Part shown: positions 1-8,014 of the stretch, piece after piece
Numbering within the stretch: position 1 is the stretch's first letter
Layout of the letters: the number at the start of each line of letters is the position of its first letter
From: Eubacteriales bacterium
Lineage (GTDB): Bacteria; Bacillota; Clostridia; Oscillospirales; Butyricicoccaceae
Direction: 5' to 3'
Assembly (NCBI GenBank): GCA_030540435.1
Contig: JAUNWG010000009.1
Coordinates: 1-55,587, forward strand
DNA length: 55,587 nt
Notes under the pieces: model-generated
What the model was told of the DNA's origin: nothing
The model's input: only the letters and a program-made list of their open reading frames with translations
Database searches by the model: none
Program-made: the position numbers and the translations under genes

Positions 1-15
1 CTAAAGATTTTGCTT

Positions 16-41
16 CCACCAGCATAGCTGGTGGTTTTTTT
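16..41 (+). terminator. Rho-independent terminator of a gene left of the window
   Basis: An 8-bp GC-rich stem (16-23 with 27-34) and a 3-nt loop are followed by seven T. It reads on the + strand, so it must end a gene that lies outside the window. Confidence 0.8.
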
Positions 42-52
42 CGCTAAAGCGC

Positions 53-87
53 CAAAAGAATTGCCGTCTGGCACAGGGCCAGACGGC
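53..87 (-). terminator. Terminator of the pyrophosphatase gene
   Basis: A perfect 10-bp stem (63-72 with 78-87) lies just past the stop codon of the leftward pyrophosphatase gene. On the minus strand it is followed by a moderately T-rich tract. Confidence 0.7.
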
Positions 88-99
88 AAGAAAGCAATT

Positions 100-1764
100 T
101 TATGCATTATTTTGCAGGGTATTCAGCAATGCTGGAATAAACTGCTTTTTACGTGAAACCACGCCGCCCAGCAACAGCGGCTGCCCCGGCTCCACCGTAC
201 GATGGAAGGAATTTTCCAGCAGCTCCACAGCATCCTTTCCAGCATACAGAATCTCGCTGGACTGGTCAAGGATATTGGTAACGAGATAGAAGATCATATC
301 GATCTCTTCTCTTTGTTGAACCTCTTCCAGATATTCCGGCAGCATCTTCTTCACCACCTCACGGTTCTTGTGGCTGACATAGCTGCCTTGCCCTACACCA
401 AAGCGGATATTACCATGGACAAATATCTTATAGTCCTGTAATAAAATCTGTCCCGGTGTCTTACCGTCCAGATTCTCACCCGCTTCAAACATTTCACGTG
501 CCAACTCATCGATTTCCACACCCGCAATTGTGGCAAGCTGGCGCGCTGCATATTCATCCTGCGATGTACAGGTCGGGGAACGGAAAATCAAGGTGTCGGA
601 CAGGATCGCACTACACAGAATGCCGGCAATCTGCGGCGGAATCTCCACCTGATACTCTCCATACATCTGGTAAATGATCGTAGCGGTGCAGCCTACCGGG
701 TGGTTGCGGAAATAAACCGGTCCGCTGGTCTCCAGGTTGCCAATGCGATGGTGGTCGATGATCTCCAGAATATCCGCATCCTCATACCCATCGACACACT
801 GGGTCTTTTCATTGTGATCGACGAGGATAATCTGTTTGCGCTGTAAATTCAACAGGTTACGACGTGAAATAACGCCCTGATAATAGCCGTCCTGATCGAC
901 GACCGGGAAATAATTATGCCGCACCTGTCCCATGATCTTTTTGGCTTCCTCTACAGGAGTAGAAAGCTCGAACGTAATCATCGTGCGCGCCATTGGATGG
1001 CTGATTGGAATGCTCTGATTGATCAGACAGGATGCCGCATAGGTATCATACGGCGTGCTGATAACCATGCAGTTGTGTTCCTTGGCGATCTTGATAATGG
1101 TCTTCGCAATATTCGGTGTCATGCAGACGACCAGGCAGGCAGCTTCCAGCTCAATGGCACAAAGCTGCGCTTCATACCGGTTTGCTACTAGGACAATATC
1201 CCCCGGATCTACCATAGTTTCCATTGCTTCCGGACTGCCGGCTGCAATTACGATCTTGCCATGGTCAATCACCACATCATTGGAACCGGTAATGAGCGTA
1301 CCATTCAGTGTTTCGACAATGTTGGATATTGGCGTGCTTGCATTGGCAACCGCATGTGGATCCAGACTATCCATATTCGCCATAGCAAGCCGTTTCAGGG
1401 TAATCAGGCCCTTCAGCTTATTATTCTCGCCAGTGATCGGCAGTGTCGTGATATCTTTATCACGCATGGTTTCCCATGCGCTGCGCAGGGTCATCTTACC
1501 GTCCACGCCGTCAATCTGACGAATATCAATATCCTTTACCTCTGCGTGCACATCCAGGCAGATGCGCGGCGGCTCTATACCGAACTTCTTTAATACAAAG
1601 GCAGTTTCCTGATTCACTTCGCCAGCCCGTCGCGGCTCATATTCGCGGTCGGTCGTTACATTTTTGAGGTGTGCATAAGCGATTGCCGAGCAAACCGAGT
1701 CCGTATCCGGATTTTTGTGTCCGATTACGCTGATCTTTCTCGGCCGCGCATTTTGTAGATCCAT
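100..1764 (-). CDS. Manganese-dependent inorganic pyrophosphatase with CBS and DRTGG domains (family II)
   Basis: A 554-residue cytoplasmic enzyme that hydrolyses pyrophosphate to phosphate and so pulls biosynthetic reactions forward. The N-terminal DHH domain carries GHKNPDTDS (about residues 15-23). A regulatory insert follows, with two CBS-type segments (about 70-130 and 245-310) around a DRTGG-type segment. The second DHH motif IIDHH is near residue 335, and the C-terminal DHHA2 part has the SRKKQ substrate-binding stretch. Length matches known CBS-PPases of clostridia (about 550). In this family CBS domains bind adenine nucleotides, and DRTGG-containing members also bind diadenosine polyphosphates; control by energy state is therefore expected but inferred. 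The start has AGGAGG nine bases upstream. The gene is monocistronic, divergent from cysK. Confidence 0.95.
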   Translation of the reverse strand: MDLQNARPRKISVIGHKNPDTDSVCSAIAYAHLKNVTTDREYEPRRAGEVNQETAFVLKKFGIEPPRICLDVHAEVKDIDIRQIDGVDGKMTLRSAWETMRDKDITTLPITGENNKLKGLITLKRLAMANMDSLDPHAVANASTPISNIVETLNGTLITGSNDVVIDHGKIVIAAGSPEAMETMVDPGDIVLVANRYEAQLCAIELEAACLVVCMTPNIAKTIIKIAKEHNCMVISTPYDTYAASCLINQSIPISHPMARTMITFELSTPVEEAKKIMGQVRHNYFPVVDQDGYYQGVISRRNLLNLQRKQIILVDHNEKTQCVDGYEDADILEIIDHHRIGNLETSGPVYFRNHPVGCTATIIYQMYGEYQVEIPPQIAGILCSAILSDTLIFRSPTCTSQDEYAARQLATIAGVEIDELAREMFEAGENLDGKTPGQILLQDYKIFVHGNIRFGVGQGSYVSHKNREVVKKMLPEYLEEVQQREEIDMIFYLVTNILDQSSEILYAGKDAVELLENSFHRTVEPGQPLLLGGVVSRKKQFIPALLNTLQNNA

Positions 1765-1806
1765 GTGTCATGCCTCCTGAAATTTTTCCCTATTCTCCAC
1801 ATAGTT

Positions 1807-1835
1807 ATCGTAAATCACCGCACTATAAAAGTCAA
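1807..1835 (-). promoter_or_regulatory. Promoter of the pyrophosphatase gene
   Basis: On the minus strand TTGACT (1830-1835), a 17-bp spacer and TACGAT (1807-1812) precede the pyrophosphatase start by about 45 bases. Confidence 0.6.
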
Positions 1836-1930
1836 CTATCTGTGCAAAAAAATCTGCCGGCTACATGGTCACGATCTTTGCCCGATAATATCACAAATAC
1901 CATCAGAACAATGTTTTCCTCTGCAAACGA

Positions 1931-1959
1931 TTGCAATATCAGCAGAAATCCATTATAAT
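1931..1959 (+). promoter_or_regulatory. Promoter of the cysteine-synthase-like gene
   Basis: TTGCAA (1931-1936), 17 bp, TATAAT (1954-1959). The predicted leader is about 65 bases, with no strong hairpin. Confidence 0.7.
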
Positions 1960-2029
1960 AAATGTTTAGTGTGACAGCACAAGAAACATACCTGCACGGC
2001 AGCAGGTTTACGATAGGGGAAGAAACATC

Positions 2030-2959
2030 ATGATCTACAACAACGTACTGGAAGCCATGGGGCATACGCCGATGATCCGCCTCAACCGTCTGTCCGAACC
2101 GGACAGTGCGCAGATCCTTGTCAAATTCGAGGGGTTGAATGTCGGTGGTTCTATCAAAACCCGCACGGCTTATAATATGCTCGCAGATGCGGAGGAAAAG
2201 GGTCTGATTCAGCCGGATTCCATTATTGTCGAACCGACCAGCGGCAATCAGGGCATCGGTCTTGCGCTCATCGGTGCAGTCCGCGGCTATCAGACCATCA
2301 TTATCATGCCGGATTCCGTCAGCGAAGAGCGCCGCAAGCTGGTGCGCCATTATGGCGCTGAGGTCATTCTGATCCACGATGACGGCGACATCGGCAAATG
2401 TATTGATGAATGCCTGCAAACCGCACTGCGCATGGCAGCGGAAAATCCGAAGGTATTTGTGCCCCAGCAGTTTGCCAATCCGGCAAACCCGGCAGTACAC
2501 CGCAGCCAGACCGCACTGGAGATCCTTGCGCAGGTTGACGGCCCGATCGACGGTTTCTGCTCCGGCATCGGCACCGGTGGCACGATCACCGGCATCGGTG
2601 AAGTCCTGCGTGAGAAAAACCCGAATATGACCATCTGGGCAGTAGAGCCGAAAAATGCCGCTATTCTGGCAGGCGGCACGGTCGGCACCCATCTGCAGAT
2701 GGGCATTGGCGACGGCCTGATCCCGGATATCCTGAATACAAAGATTTACGATGATATTTACATCGTTACCGATGAGGAAGCGATCGAGACCTCCAAGGAT
2801 CTTGCACGACTAGAGGGCTTAATGTGCGGCATCTCCAGCGGCACCAATGTAGCCGCTGCACGCAAGCTGGCACGCAAGCTCGGTCCCGGCAAGACCGTTG
2901 TTACCATCCTGCCGGATACCGCAGAGCGTTATTTCAGTACACCGCTGTTTGACGAGTAA
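2030..2959 (+). CDS. cysK: PLP-dependent cysteine synthase family protein
   Basis: 309 residues, fold-type II PLP enzyme, expected to make L-cysteine from O-acetylserine and sulfide. The PLP lysine is K43 in GGSIKTR; most CysK proteins read SVKDR here. The substrate/PLP loop is TSGNQGIG (70-77), where classical CysK has TSGNTGIG, so Q74 replaces the Thr that contacts the substrate carboxylate. The phosphate-binding GTGGTITG loop (about 176-183) is intact. Sequence is otherwise collinear with CysK. It stands alone between its own promoter and terminator, with no serine acetyltransferase nearby. The start has a GGGGAAG site. The family is certain; the exact substrate is not, because of Q74 and the KTR variant. 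Confidence 0.85.
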   Translation: MIYNNVLEAMGHTPMIRLNRLSEPDSAQILVKFEGLNVGGSIKTRTAYNMLADAEEKGLIQPDSIIVEPTSGNQGIGLALIGAVRGYQTIIIMPDSVSEERRKLVRHYGAEVILIHDDGDIGKCIDECLQTALRMAAENPKVFVPQQFANPANPAVHRSQTALEILAQVDGPIDGFCSGIGTGGTITGIGEVLREKNPNMTIWAVEPKNAAILAGGTVGTHLQMGIGDGLIPDILNTKIYDDIYIVTDEEAIETSKDLARLEGLMCGISSGTNVAAARKLARKLGPGKTVVTILPDTAERYFSTPLFDE

Positions 2960-2975
2960 AAAATTTCCAATTGCT

Positions 2976-3007
2976 ATCCCGTGCGTGTTTCTGCGCACGG
3001 GATTTTT
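2976..3007 (+). terminator. Terminator of the cysteine-synthase-like gene
   Basis: A 10-bp perfect stem (2976-2985 with 2994-3003) followed by TTTTT, 17 bases after the cysK-like stop. Confidence 0.85.
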
Positions 3008-3063
3008 CATTGCCTGCATAATTCTGCCGCCGGATGCCGATACTTTTTTCGAGGTGAGAATGT

Positions 3064-3489
3064 ATGAAAGACGACTGCACATTGCTCAACCACATCCGTC
3101 AGACGACAGAAATGGGTGTGGACGGCATCGACTCCGTCATGCAGTATGCTGACGGTACCTTCCGGCAGGCACTGCAGCAGCAGCGCACAGAATACAACAA
3201 GCTGCATCAGTCCGCAGATGAGCTTCTGCGCAAGCATGACGGCAGGCCAGAGGATCTCGGCTCCTTTGCCAAATGGTCCAGTGAGCTGAGCTCCGGGCTC
3301 AAGACCATGATGGACTCCTCCCAGTCCAACATCGCAAAGATGATGATCCAGGGCAATACCATGGGGGTAACCAAGAGTATGCAGACGATGCGGGAATGCA
3401 CGGTCAGCGACCACGCTGTTACCAGCCTTGCAAACAAGCTGCTGGCAACCGAGCAGGCAAACATTGACCAGATGAAAAAGTTTTTGTGA
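3064..3489 (+). CDS. Hypothetical four-helix-bundle-like protein (possibly DUF2383/PA2169-like)
   Basis: 141 residues, no signal peptide or membrane segment, almost wholly helical by composition, with several M-Q-x-A and D-G-I-D-S type helical stretches. The opening (LLNHIRQTTEMGVDGIDSV) and the even spacing of amphipathic segments resemble the ferritin-like DUF2383/PA2169 proteins, but I cannot confirm a metal site. The start is set by GAGGTGAG seven bases upstream. It sits between the cysK terminator and a hairpin shared with the convergent radical SAM gene, so it is probably transcribed alone. No function assigned. Confidence 0.7.
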   Translation: MKDDCTLLNHIRQTTEMGVDGIDSVMQYADGTFRQALQQQRTEYNKLHQSADELLRKHDGRPEDLGSFAKWSSELSSGLKTMMDSSQSNIAKMMIQGNTMGVTKSMQTMRECTVSDHAVTSLANKLLATEQANIDQMKKFL

Positions 3490-3490
3490 C

Positions 3491-3520
3491 AAAAAACGAG
3501 CCGGGACATTGTCCCGGCTC
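3491..3520 (-). terminator. Hairpin terminator between convergent genes
   Basis: A 10-bp perfect stem (3498-3507 with 3511-3520). The minus strand continues into GTTTTTT, so it ends the radical SAM gene best. It may also stop the rightward gene, although its T tract on that side is weak. Confidence 0.75.
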
Positions 3521-3536
3521 AGCTATTTTGCTCAAA

Positions 3537-4940
3537 TTAATTGTTTACACCCTTGTAATGCTCGTAGCGGAGCTTTTTATGTGTCTGCTCTTCCCAAATC
3601 TTATCCGCGCACTCGCCCCACTCTTCTGCATAATGCTCACACTTTGCACACAGATGCTCTGCGCTTTCAAGTGATTCCAGATCGGTGGACTTCGCGCCGG
3701 TCTCCTTTACCATACGCTGCAGGATCTCCGGATTCTCCAGCATCGGGCACGGCCGCAGATGGTTTTTGTTGAACGGCTGGTTCTCATAATATTTCATGAA
3801 CAGCGGCTGCTTCAACGCTTCCAGTACCGAGCACTCATGAATATTCGCGCCGGAGTAATGGATGAAGACACACGGCTCACAGTCTCCGTTGGAATTAATA
3901 TGGAAGTAGTTTCTGCCGCCTGCGATACAGCCGCCGACATATTCGCCGTCATTCTGGAAATCCATGCAGAACAGCTGCTTGCCGCCTGTCCAGCCACGTA
4001 CCTCGCGGATGCGGTTCATCACATAAACACGCTGCTCCTTGGTCGGCAGCAGCTCCGGCGAAGCGTTATTGCCCACCGGCATATAATGGAAGAACAGGGA
4101 ATAGCGGCAGCCCTTCTCAATAATCATGTCAAGGAATTCATCGCTCATGATCGTCTCAATGTTTGCCCGTGTATAACAGATGGATGTACCAAAAATCAGG
4201 CCATTCTGCTTGAGCAGGTCAAAAGCATGCATAACCTTGCCGAAAACGCCTTCGCCGCGGCGCATATCATTGACTTCATTAAAGCCTTCCAGGCTGATGC
4301 CGAGCATCAGGTTGCCGACACGCTTCATATCGTCACAAAATGCCTGGTCTACCAGCGTGCCGTTGGTAAATGCAAAGAACTGTACATCGTTGTGCTTCTC
4401 ACACAGACGAATAACGTCTTTCTTGCGGACAAGCGGCTCACCGCCGGTCAGCATATAGAAGTACACACCCAGCTCCTTGCCCTGTGTAACAACGCGGTCC
4501 ATGTCCTCAAAGGACAGGTTCAGCTTATTGCCGTATTCCGCTGCCCAACAGCCGGTGCAATGCAGATTGCACGCAGAAGTCGGATCCATCAAGATCAGCC
4601 ACGGAATGTTGCACTTATGAATTTTGCGCATCTCACGGATGGTCTTGGTACCGTTCATAAATGCCTCAAAGCCGAAATTCAATGCAGTTGTTTTCAGAAC
4701 ATGCGGATCAATCTCATCGATCAAACGAAATGCATACTGCATCCATTTGCCGTCAGTATTGCAAACAAATTCACGCGCCTTCTGGTAGCCTTCCTTTGTA
4801 AAGGTATCTCCCATAAACTTTTCAGCGAGATCAATAATATTGCTTGCAGCCTTTTCGCGATCCTTACGGACATATTTCAAAGCACCGTCAATGGCGACGC
4901 TGAATGCAGCGCGTTCCGCCTTATGCTTGAGGGTCTCCAT
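3537..4940 (-). CDS. Radical SAM/SPASM domain protein
   Basis: 467 residues from ATG 4940, chosen because GAGGTGA lies eight bases upstream; a GTG four codons earlier has no site. After about 110 helical residues comes the AdoMet-cluster motif CNLHCTGC (CX3CX2C, near residue 123), then the GGEP-type segment (TGGEPLV) of the partial TIM barrel. The C-terminal third is Cys-rich (CMDF, GGC, CEPC, CPM, CAKCEHY), as in SPASM/twitch proteins with auxiliary 4Fe-4S clusters. Such enzymes modify peptides or proteins, or act as anaerobic dehydrogenases. There is no precursor-peptide gene or transporter next to it, so the substrate is unknown. Own promoter and terminator. Confidence 0.88.
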   Translation of the reverse strand: METLKHKAERAAFSVAIDGALKYVRKDREKAASNIIDLAEKFMGDTFTKEGYQKAREFVCNTDGKWMQYAFRLIDEIDPHVLKTTALNFGFEAFMNGTKTIREMRKIHKCNIPWLILMDPTSACNLHCTGCWAAEYGNKLNLSFEDMDRVVTQGKELGVYFYMLTGGEPLVRKKDVIRLCEKHNDVQFFAFTNGTLVDQAFCDDMKRVGNLMLGISLEGFNEVNDMRRGEGVFGKVMHAFDLLKQNGLIFGTSICYTRANIETIMSDEFLDMIIEKGCRYSLFFHYMPVGNNASPELLPTKEQRVYVMNRIREVRGWTGGKQLFCMDFQNDGEYVGGCIAGGRNYFHINSNGDCEPCVFIHYSGANIHECSVLEALKQPLFMKYYENQPFNKNHLRPCPMLENPEILQRMVKETGAKSTDLESLESAEHLCAKCEHYAEEWGECADKIWEEQTHKKLRYEHYKGVNN

Positions 4941-4978
4941 ACGATCTATCACCTCTAACTAAACTTCAAATTAGCCTT

Positions 4979-5007
4979 ATGATAGCACCTTTCCATAAAA
5001 AAAGCAA
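4979..5007 (-). promoter_or_regulatory. Promoter of the radical SAM gene
   Basis: Minus strand TTGCTT (5002-5007), 17 bp, TATCAT (4979-4984), with TGC directly before the -10 (extended -10). Confidence 0.65.
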
Positions 5008-5070
5008 CATTTTCTTTTCAGAAAAACAAATAAAACAGCAAAATAATGTAAAATTCGCGCATTTTTCTCT

Positions 5071-5105
5071 ATAAAAAATGACCCCGATCAATTTTCGGTC
5101 ATTTT
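5071..5105 (-). terminator. Terminator of pdxS-pdxT
   Basis: A 9-bp stem (5075-5083 with 5097-5105) whose minus-strand 3' side runs into a T-rich tract, about 65 bases after the pdxT stop. Confidence 0.7.
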
Positions 5106-5171
5106 ATCGTCATGCTAACAGTGAATTGCCCCAATCACCCATATTCTCCGCTTGATGTACTTTATTATGCA

Positions 5172-5753
5172 TTATTTCGCAATTTTGTCTATTATCATCC
5201 GTACAAAGTAACGATGCGCTGTTAAATCCGCATTTAATTCCGGATGAAAAGCTGTAACAAGCTGATTTCCCTGCCGCGCCGCTACGATCCTGCCGTCCAC
5301 TGTGGCAAGTATCTGTGTATCGCTGCCCACTGCGCTGATATAAGGAGCACGGATAAAGGTCATGGGGATCTCCCCTTCTCCGGCGAAATCCGCATGTGTA
5401 AAGAAGCTTCCCAGCTGCCTGCCATAGGCATTGCGGCAGGCTGTTATGGACATGGTTGCCAGATGACGCCGGCTGTCGTTTTCTATGTGCTCTGCCAACA
5501 GCAGCAGCCCTGCGCAGGTTCCAAACACCGGCAGCCCGGATCGAATCATTTCCTGCAGCGGCGTCAGCATATCCAGCTCACGCAGCAGTTTTCCTATTGC
5601 AGTGGATTCTCCGCCCGGCAGGATAATGCCGTCCAGCGGCTGCTGCAGGTCTGCGGCACAGCGCAGCTCTGCCGAATGCACACCCAGCTGCGCCAAACGC
5701 TGTTCATGCTCTAGAAATGCACCCTGCAGAGCCAGTACGCCAACCGTCATCAT
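5172..5753 (-). CDS. pdxT: Pyridoxal 5'-phosphate synthase glutaminase subunit PdxT
   Basis: 193 residues, class I glutamine amidotransferase that releases ammonia from glutamine and channels it to PdxS for vitamin B6 (PLP) synthesis. Visible motifs: VLALQGAF at the N terminus, LPGGES (oxyanion region), GTCAGLLLL with the nucleophile Cys (about residue 79), and FHPEL with the catalytic His and Glu (about 168-170). The length is normal for the family (about 190). The start overlaps the pdxS stop (ATG at 5753 inside AAATGATG), a sign of translational coupling and equal expression. It is the second gene of a two-gene operon. Confidence 0.97.
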   Translation of the reverse strand: MMTVGVLALQGAFLEHEQRLAQLGVHSAELRCAADLQQPLDGIILPGGESTAIGKLLRELDMLTPLQEMIRSGLPVFGTCAGLLLLAEHIENDSRRHLATMSITACRNAYGRQLGSFFTHADFAGEGEIPMTFIRAPYISAVGSDTQILATVDGRIVAARQGNQLVTAFHPELNADLTAHRYFVRMIIDKIAK

Positions 5754-6622
5754 TTGCCGCGCTCCTCCATAATCAGCTGGATCTCATCCGCATTGATGCC
5801 GACCATTGCTTCTCCAAGATCCTCTGACAGCTCTGCCAGCTTATACGGGTCCTGATAGTTGGTCACTGCCTGCACGATAGCAGCTGCACGCTTTTCCGGG
5901 GAGCCGGACTTGAAAATACCGGAGCCGACAAACACACCCTCTGCGCCCAGCTGCATCATCAGCGCTGCATCCGCAGGGGTTGCCACGCCGCCCGCTGCAA
6001 AATTGACCACCGGGAGACGTCCAGTCTCATGTACCTGCTGCAGCAATGCATACGGTACCTGCAGCTGCTTTGCCGCCTCATACAGCTCATCCTCCTGCAT
6101 GGAAGTTACACGGCGGATCTCCTGCATCATTCGACGCATATGGCGCACCGCCTGTACGACATCGCCTGTGCCCGGCTCGCCCTTTGTGCGGATCATGGAA
6201 GCGCCCTCGGCAATGCGGCGCAGCGCCTCGCCCAGATCACGCGCGCCGCAGACAAACGGCACAGCAAATTTCGTCTTATCAATATGATATACATCATCTG
6301 CCGGAGAAAGCACCTCGGATTCATCGATATAATCAATTTCGATTGCCTGTAAAATCTGCGCTTCGACAATATGACCGATGCGCACCTTTGCCATGACCGG
6401 AATGCTGACAGCCTCCTGTATGCCGCGGATCATCTTCGGGTCGCTCATACGTGATACACCGCCTGCAGCGCGGATATCTGCCGGAATACGCTCCAGCGCC
6501 ATGACAGCGCATGCGCCTGCCTGCTCGGCAATTTTTGCCTGCTCCGGCGTCGTAACATCCATAATGACGCCGCCCTTGAGCATCTGCGCCAGCTGCTTAT
6601 TCAATTCGTAACGTTCAGACAT
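5750..6622 (-). CDS. pdxS: Pyridoxal 5'-phosphate synthase synthase subunit PdxS
   Basis: 290 residues, TIM-barrel synthase subunit that builds PLP from ribose 5-phosphate, glyceraldehyde 3-phosphate and ammonia from PdxT, as a dodecamer. The catalytic lysine lies in VMAKVRIGH (about residue 80). The second lysine region is [10 protein letters not shown] (about 148), and the phosphate loop is [10 protein letters not shown] followed by [12 protein letters not shown]. Full length (family about 290). First gene of the pdxST operon, so this cell makes vitamin B6 by the DXP-independent route. No pdxR-type regulator is present nearby. Confidence 0.98.
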   Translation of the reverse strand: MSERYELNKQLAQMLKGGVIMDVTTPEQAKIAEQAGACAVMALERIPADIRAAGGVSRMSDPKMIRGIQEAVSIPVMAKVRIGHIVEAQILQAIEIDYIDESEVLSPADDVYHIDKTKFAVPFVCGARDLGEALRRIAEGASMIRTKGEPGTGDVVQAVRHMRRMMQEIRRVTSMQEDELYEAAKQLQVPYALLQQVHETGRLPVVNFAAGGVATPADAALMMQLGAEGVFVGSGIFKSGSPEKRAAAIVQAVTNYQDPYKLAELSEDLGEAMVGINADEIQLIMEERGK

Positions 6623-6680
6623 AATGATACCTCACTAAAATTATTTATTGAGATTGAGCGCGCATTTTTCTCTGAAAACT

Positions 6681-6709
6681 ATTATAGCATGAACTGTGCT
6701 TAAATAAAT
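6681..6709 (-). promoter_or_regulatory. Promoter of pdxST
   Basis: Minus-strand TATAAT (6681-6686) preceded by TGC (extended -10). The -35 region is AT-rich and poorly conserved. Confidence 0.55.
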
Positions 6710-6764
6710 ATCCAATTTTATTATTTTTTACATGCACAGTTTTTCCCATTTTATTACACAAACA

Positions 6765-6804
6765 TTGCCACCATATAAAATTTATGTTATCATTATGTTA
6801 TCAT
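6765..6804 (+). promoter_or_regulatory. Possible promoter with a tandem 11-mer
   Basis: TTGCCA (6765-6770), 17 bp, TATCAT (6788-6793). The -10 lies in the first of two exact tandem copies of TATGTTATCAT (6783-6793 and 6794-6804). Confidence 0.4.
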
Positions 6805-6854
6805 AATTCAGGATAGTTAGCACCAGGAAACTAGGAAATGGAGGAAACCGCAAT

Positions 6855-7253
6855 ATGGGACAGACTGAACTGCTGGAAAATCAAAACCGCTCCGTGGGAA
6901 ATATGGAAGACATACACGCTCCTGCTCCTTCGGAAAATAGTGACGTCCGCCTCATTTGGAAGCTCAAGGGCACCGGCAAAAAAGCCCGCCGACAGGTCAT
7001 TGAGCAATGCATCAAAGGGCAGCCGGTATTCATTATCTGCGATTCCAACGGCGAAAACTGCACAGTGATTACGGAAGAAGGGGAAGAAATCGGTCGTCTG
7101 AACGAAAAGGATTCCAAGACCTATCACCACTACGTGGAAAAATTCCGCTATAATGTTTACATTAAGCGTATCCGCACAGACCTGGAAAAGCCGCGCGTCA
7201 AAATCCTGCTCATTGTGCATGAAAAACAGTCTCATATTCCGGACATACTTTGA
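6855..7253 (+). CDS. Hypothetical protein, HIRAN-like domain
   Basis: 132 residues, soluble, basic. The first 30 residues look unstructured. The rest (about 31-132) has a pattern like the HIRAN fold: a basic KLKGTGKKARRQ start, a beta-rich GQPVFIICDSNG segment, an acidic turn, then EEIGRLNEKD. HIRAN domains bind DNA ends or occur in small clostridial proteins of unknown role; this match is by eye and tentative. GGAGG is ten bases upstream of the ATG. It is alone and faces the kdpE-like gene tail to tail across a shared terminator. Confidence 0.7.
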   Translation: MGQTELLENQNRSVGNMEDIHAPAPSENSDVRLIWKLKGTGKKARRQVIEQCIKGQPVFIICDSNGENCTVITEEGEEIGRLNEKDSKTYHHYVEKFRYNVYIKRIRTDLEKPRVKILLIVHEKQSHIPDIL

Positions 7254-7264
7254 ACACAAAAAAT

Positions 7265-7310
7265 GCCTGAGAGTCTTTCCGCGGAAGACTGCTCAGGCTT
7301 TTCTTTTTCC
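7265..7310. terminator. Bidirectional terminator
   Basis: A long imperfect stem (7265-7277 with 7285-7298) between two convergent genes, with T-rich runs on the + side (TTTTCTTTTT) and AAAA on the left for the minus side. Confidence 0.8.
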
Positions 7311-7315
7311 TTCGT

Positions 7316-8014
7316 TTATTCCTCTGCCATGCGGTATCCGACACCGATCTCTGTACGGATATAATACGGCTCTGCCGGATTTGGCTCGATCTTGCGCCGA
7401 ATGTGCGCCATATTGACGCGCAGAATGCGGTTGTTATCGGTTGCATATGGTCCCCAGATACGGCTGATAATATAGTCATAGGTCAGGACGCGGCCCGGAC
7501 GGCGGGCAATCAGCTCTACAATTTTGTATTCAATCTGTGTCAAATGTACCAGCTGCCCTGCCAGCGTCACCTGCCGGCGCTCAAAATCAACCGTCAAATC
7601 ACGGACGGTATAGCTGCCGCGCGGCAGGTCGTCGCCGGAATCCAGCTTTGCCTGATGGCGCAGTGCCGTGCGGATACGTGCCAGCAGCTCGGATGTGCCG
7701 AACGGCTTGGTGATGTAATCATCTGCACCGAGGTCGAGCGCCTCTACCTTCTGGCTCTCCTCCTCACGCGCTGAAACAACCAGCACCGGCACACCGGACC
7801 AGCTGCGCAGCCACCGCAAAAGCTCCAGCCCATCCATATCCGGCAGACCAAGATCGAGCAAGATCAGGCTCGGGCAATGTGAATTGATGATGGAGCGGGC
7901 CAAGGTCGCCGTCTCTGCCTGTAGCGTATGGTATCCATTGGCAGACAGCACCGTCGTCAGCACATGGGCGATCGGCTGCTCATCCTCAACGATCAAAATA
8001 GTTTCCCTATTCAT
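7316..8014 (-). CDS. kdpE: KdpE-like response regulator, OmpR/PhoB family
   Basis: 232 residues. Receiver domain 1-120 with acidic pocket E10-D11, phospho-acceptor D54 (LLDLGLPD), Thr/Ser in VSARE and Lys in ITKPF. A winged-helix DNA-binding domain (about 130-230) ends GVGYRMAEE, as in KdpE. Its ATG overlaps the kinase stop by four bases (ATGA), so the pair is translationally coupled. KdpE normally activates the kdpFABC potassium pump under potassium limitation or turgor stress. No potassium transporter is in this window, so the target is elsewhere or differs. Confidence 0.9.
   Translation of the reverse strand: MNRETILIVEDEQPIAHVLTTVLSANGYHTLQAETATLARSIINSHCPSLILLDLGLPDMDGLELLRWLRSWSGVPVLVVSAREEESQKVEALDLGADDYITKPFGTSELLARIRTALRHQAKLDSGDDLPRGSYTVRDLTVDFERRQVTLAGQLVHLTQIEYKIVELIARRPGRVLTYDYIISRIWGPYATDNNRILRVNMAHIRRKIEPNPAEPYYIRTEIGVGYRMAEE

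Noticed and set aside
3759..4958. A 399-codon frame antisense to the radical SAM gene
   Set aside because: No ribosome site or known domain; the other strand has the CX3CX2C motif and a promoter.
5165..5182. TGCATTATTTCGCAAT shared by the pdxT 3' end and the GH25 promoter (13253-13268)
   Set aside because: One copy is coding sequence of the PdxT C terminus, so a shared regulatory role is unlikely; probably chance.
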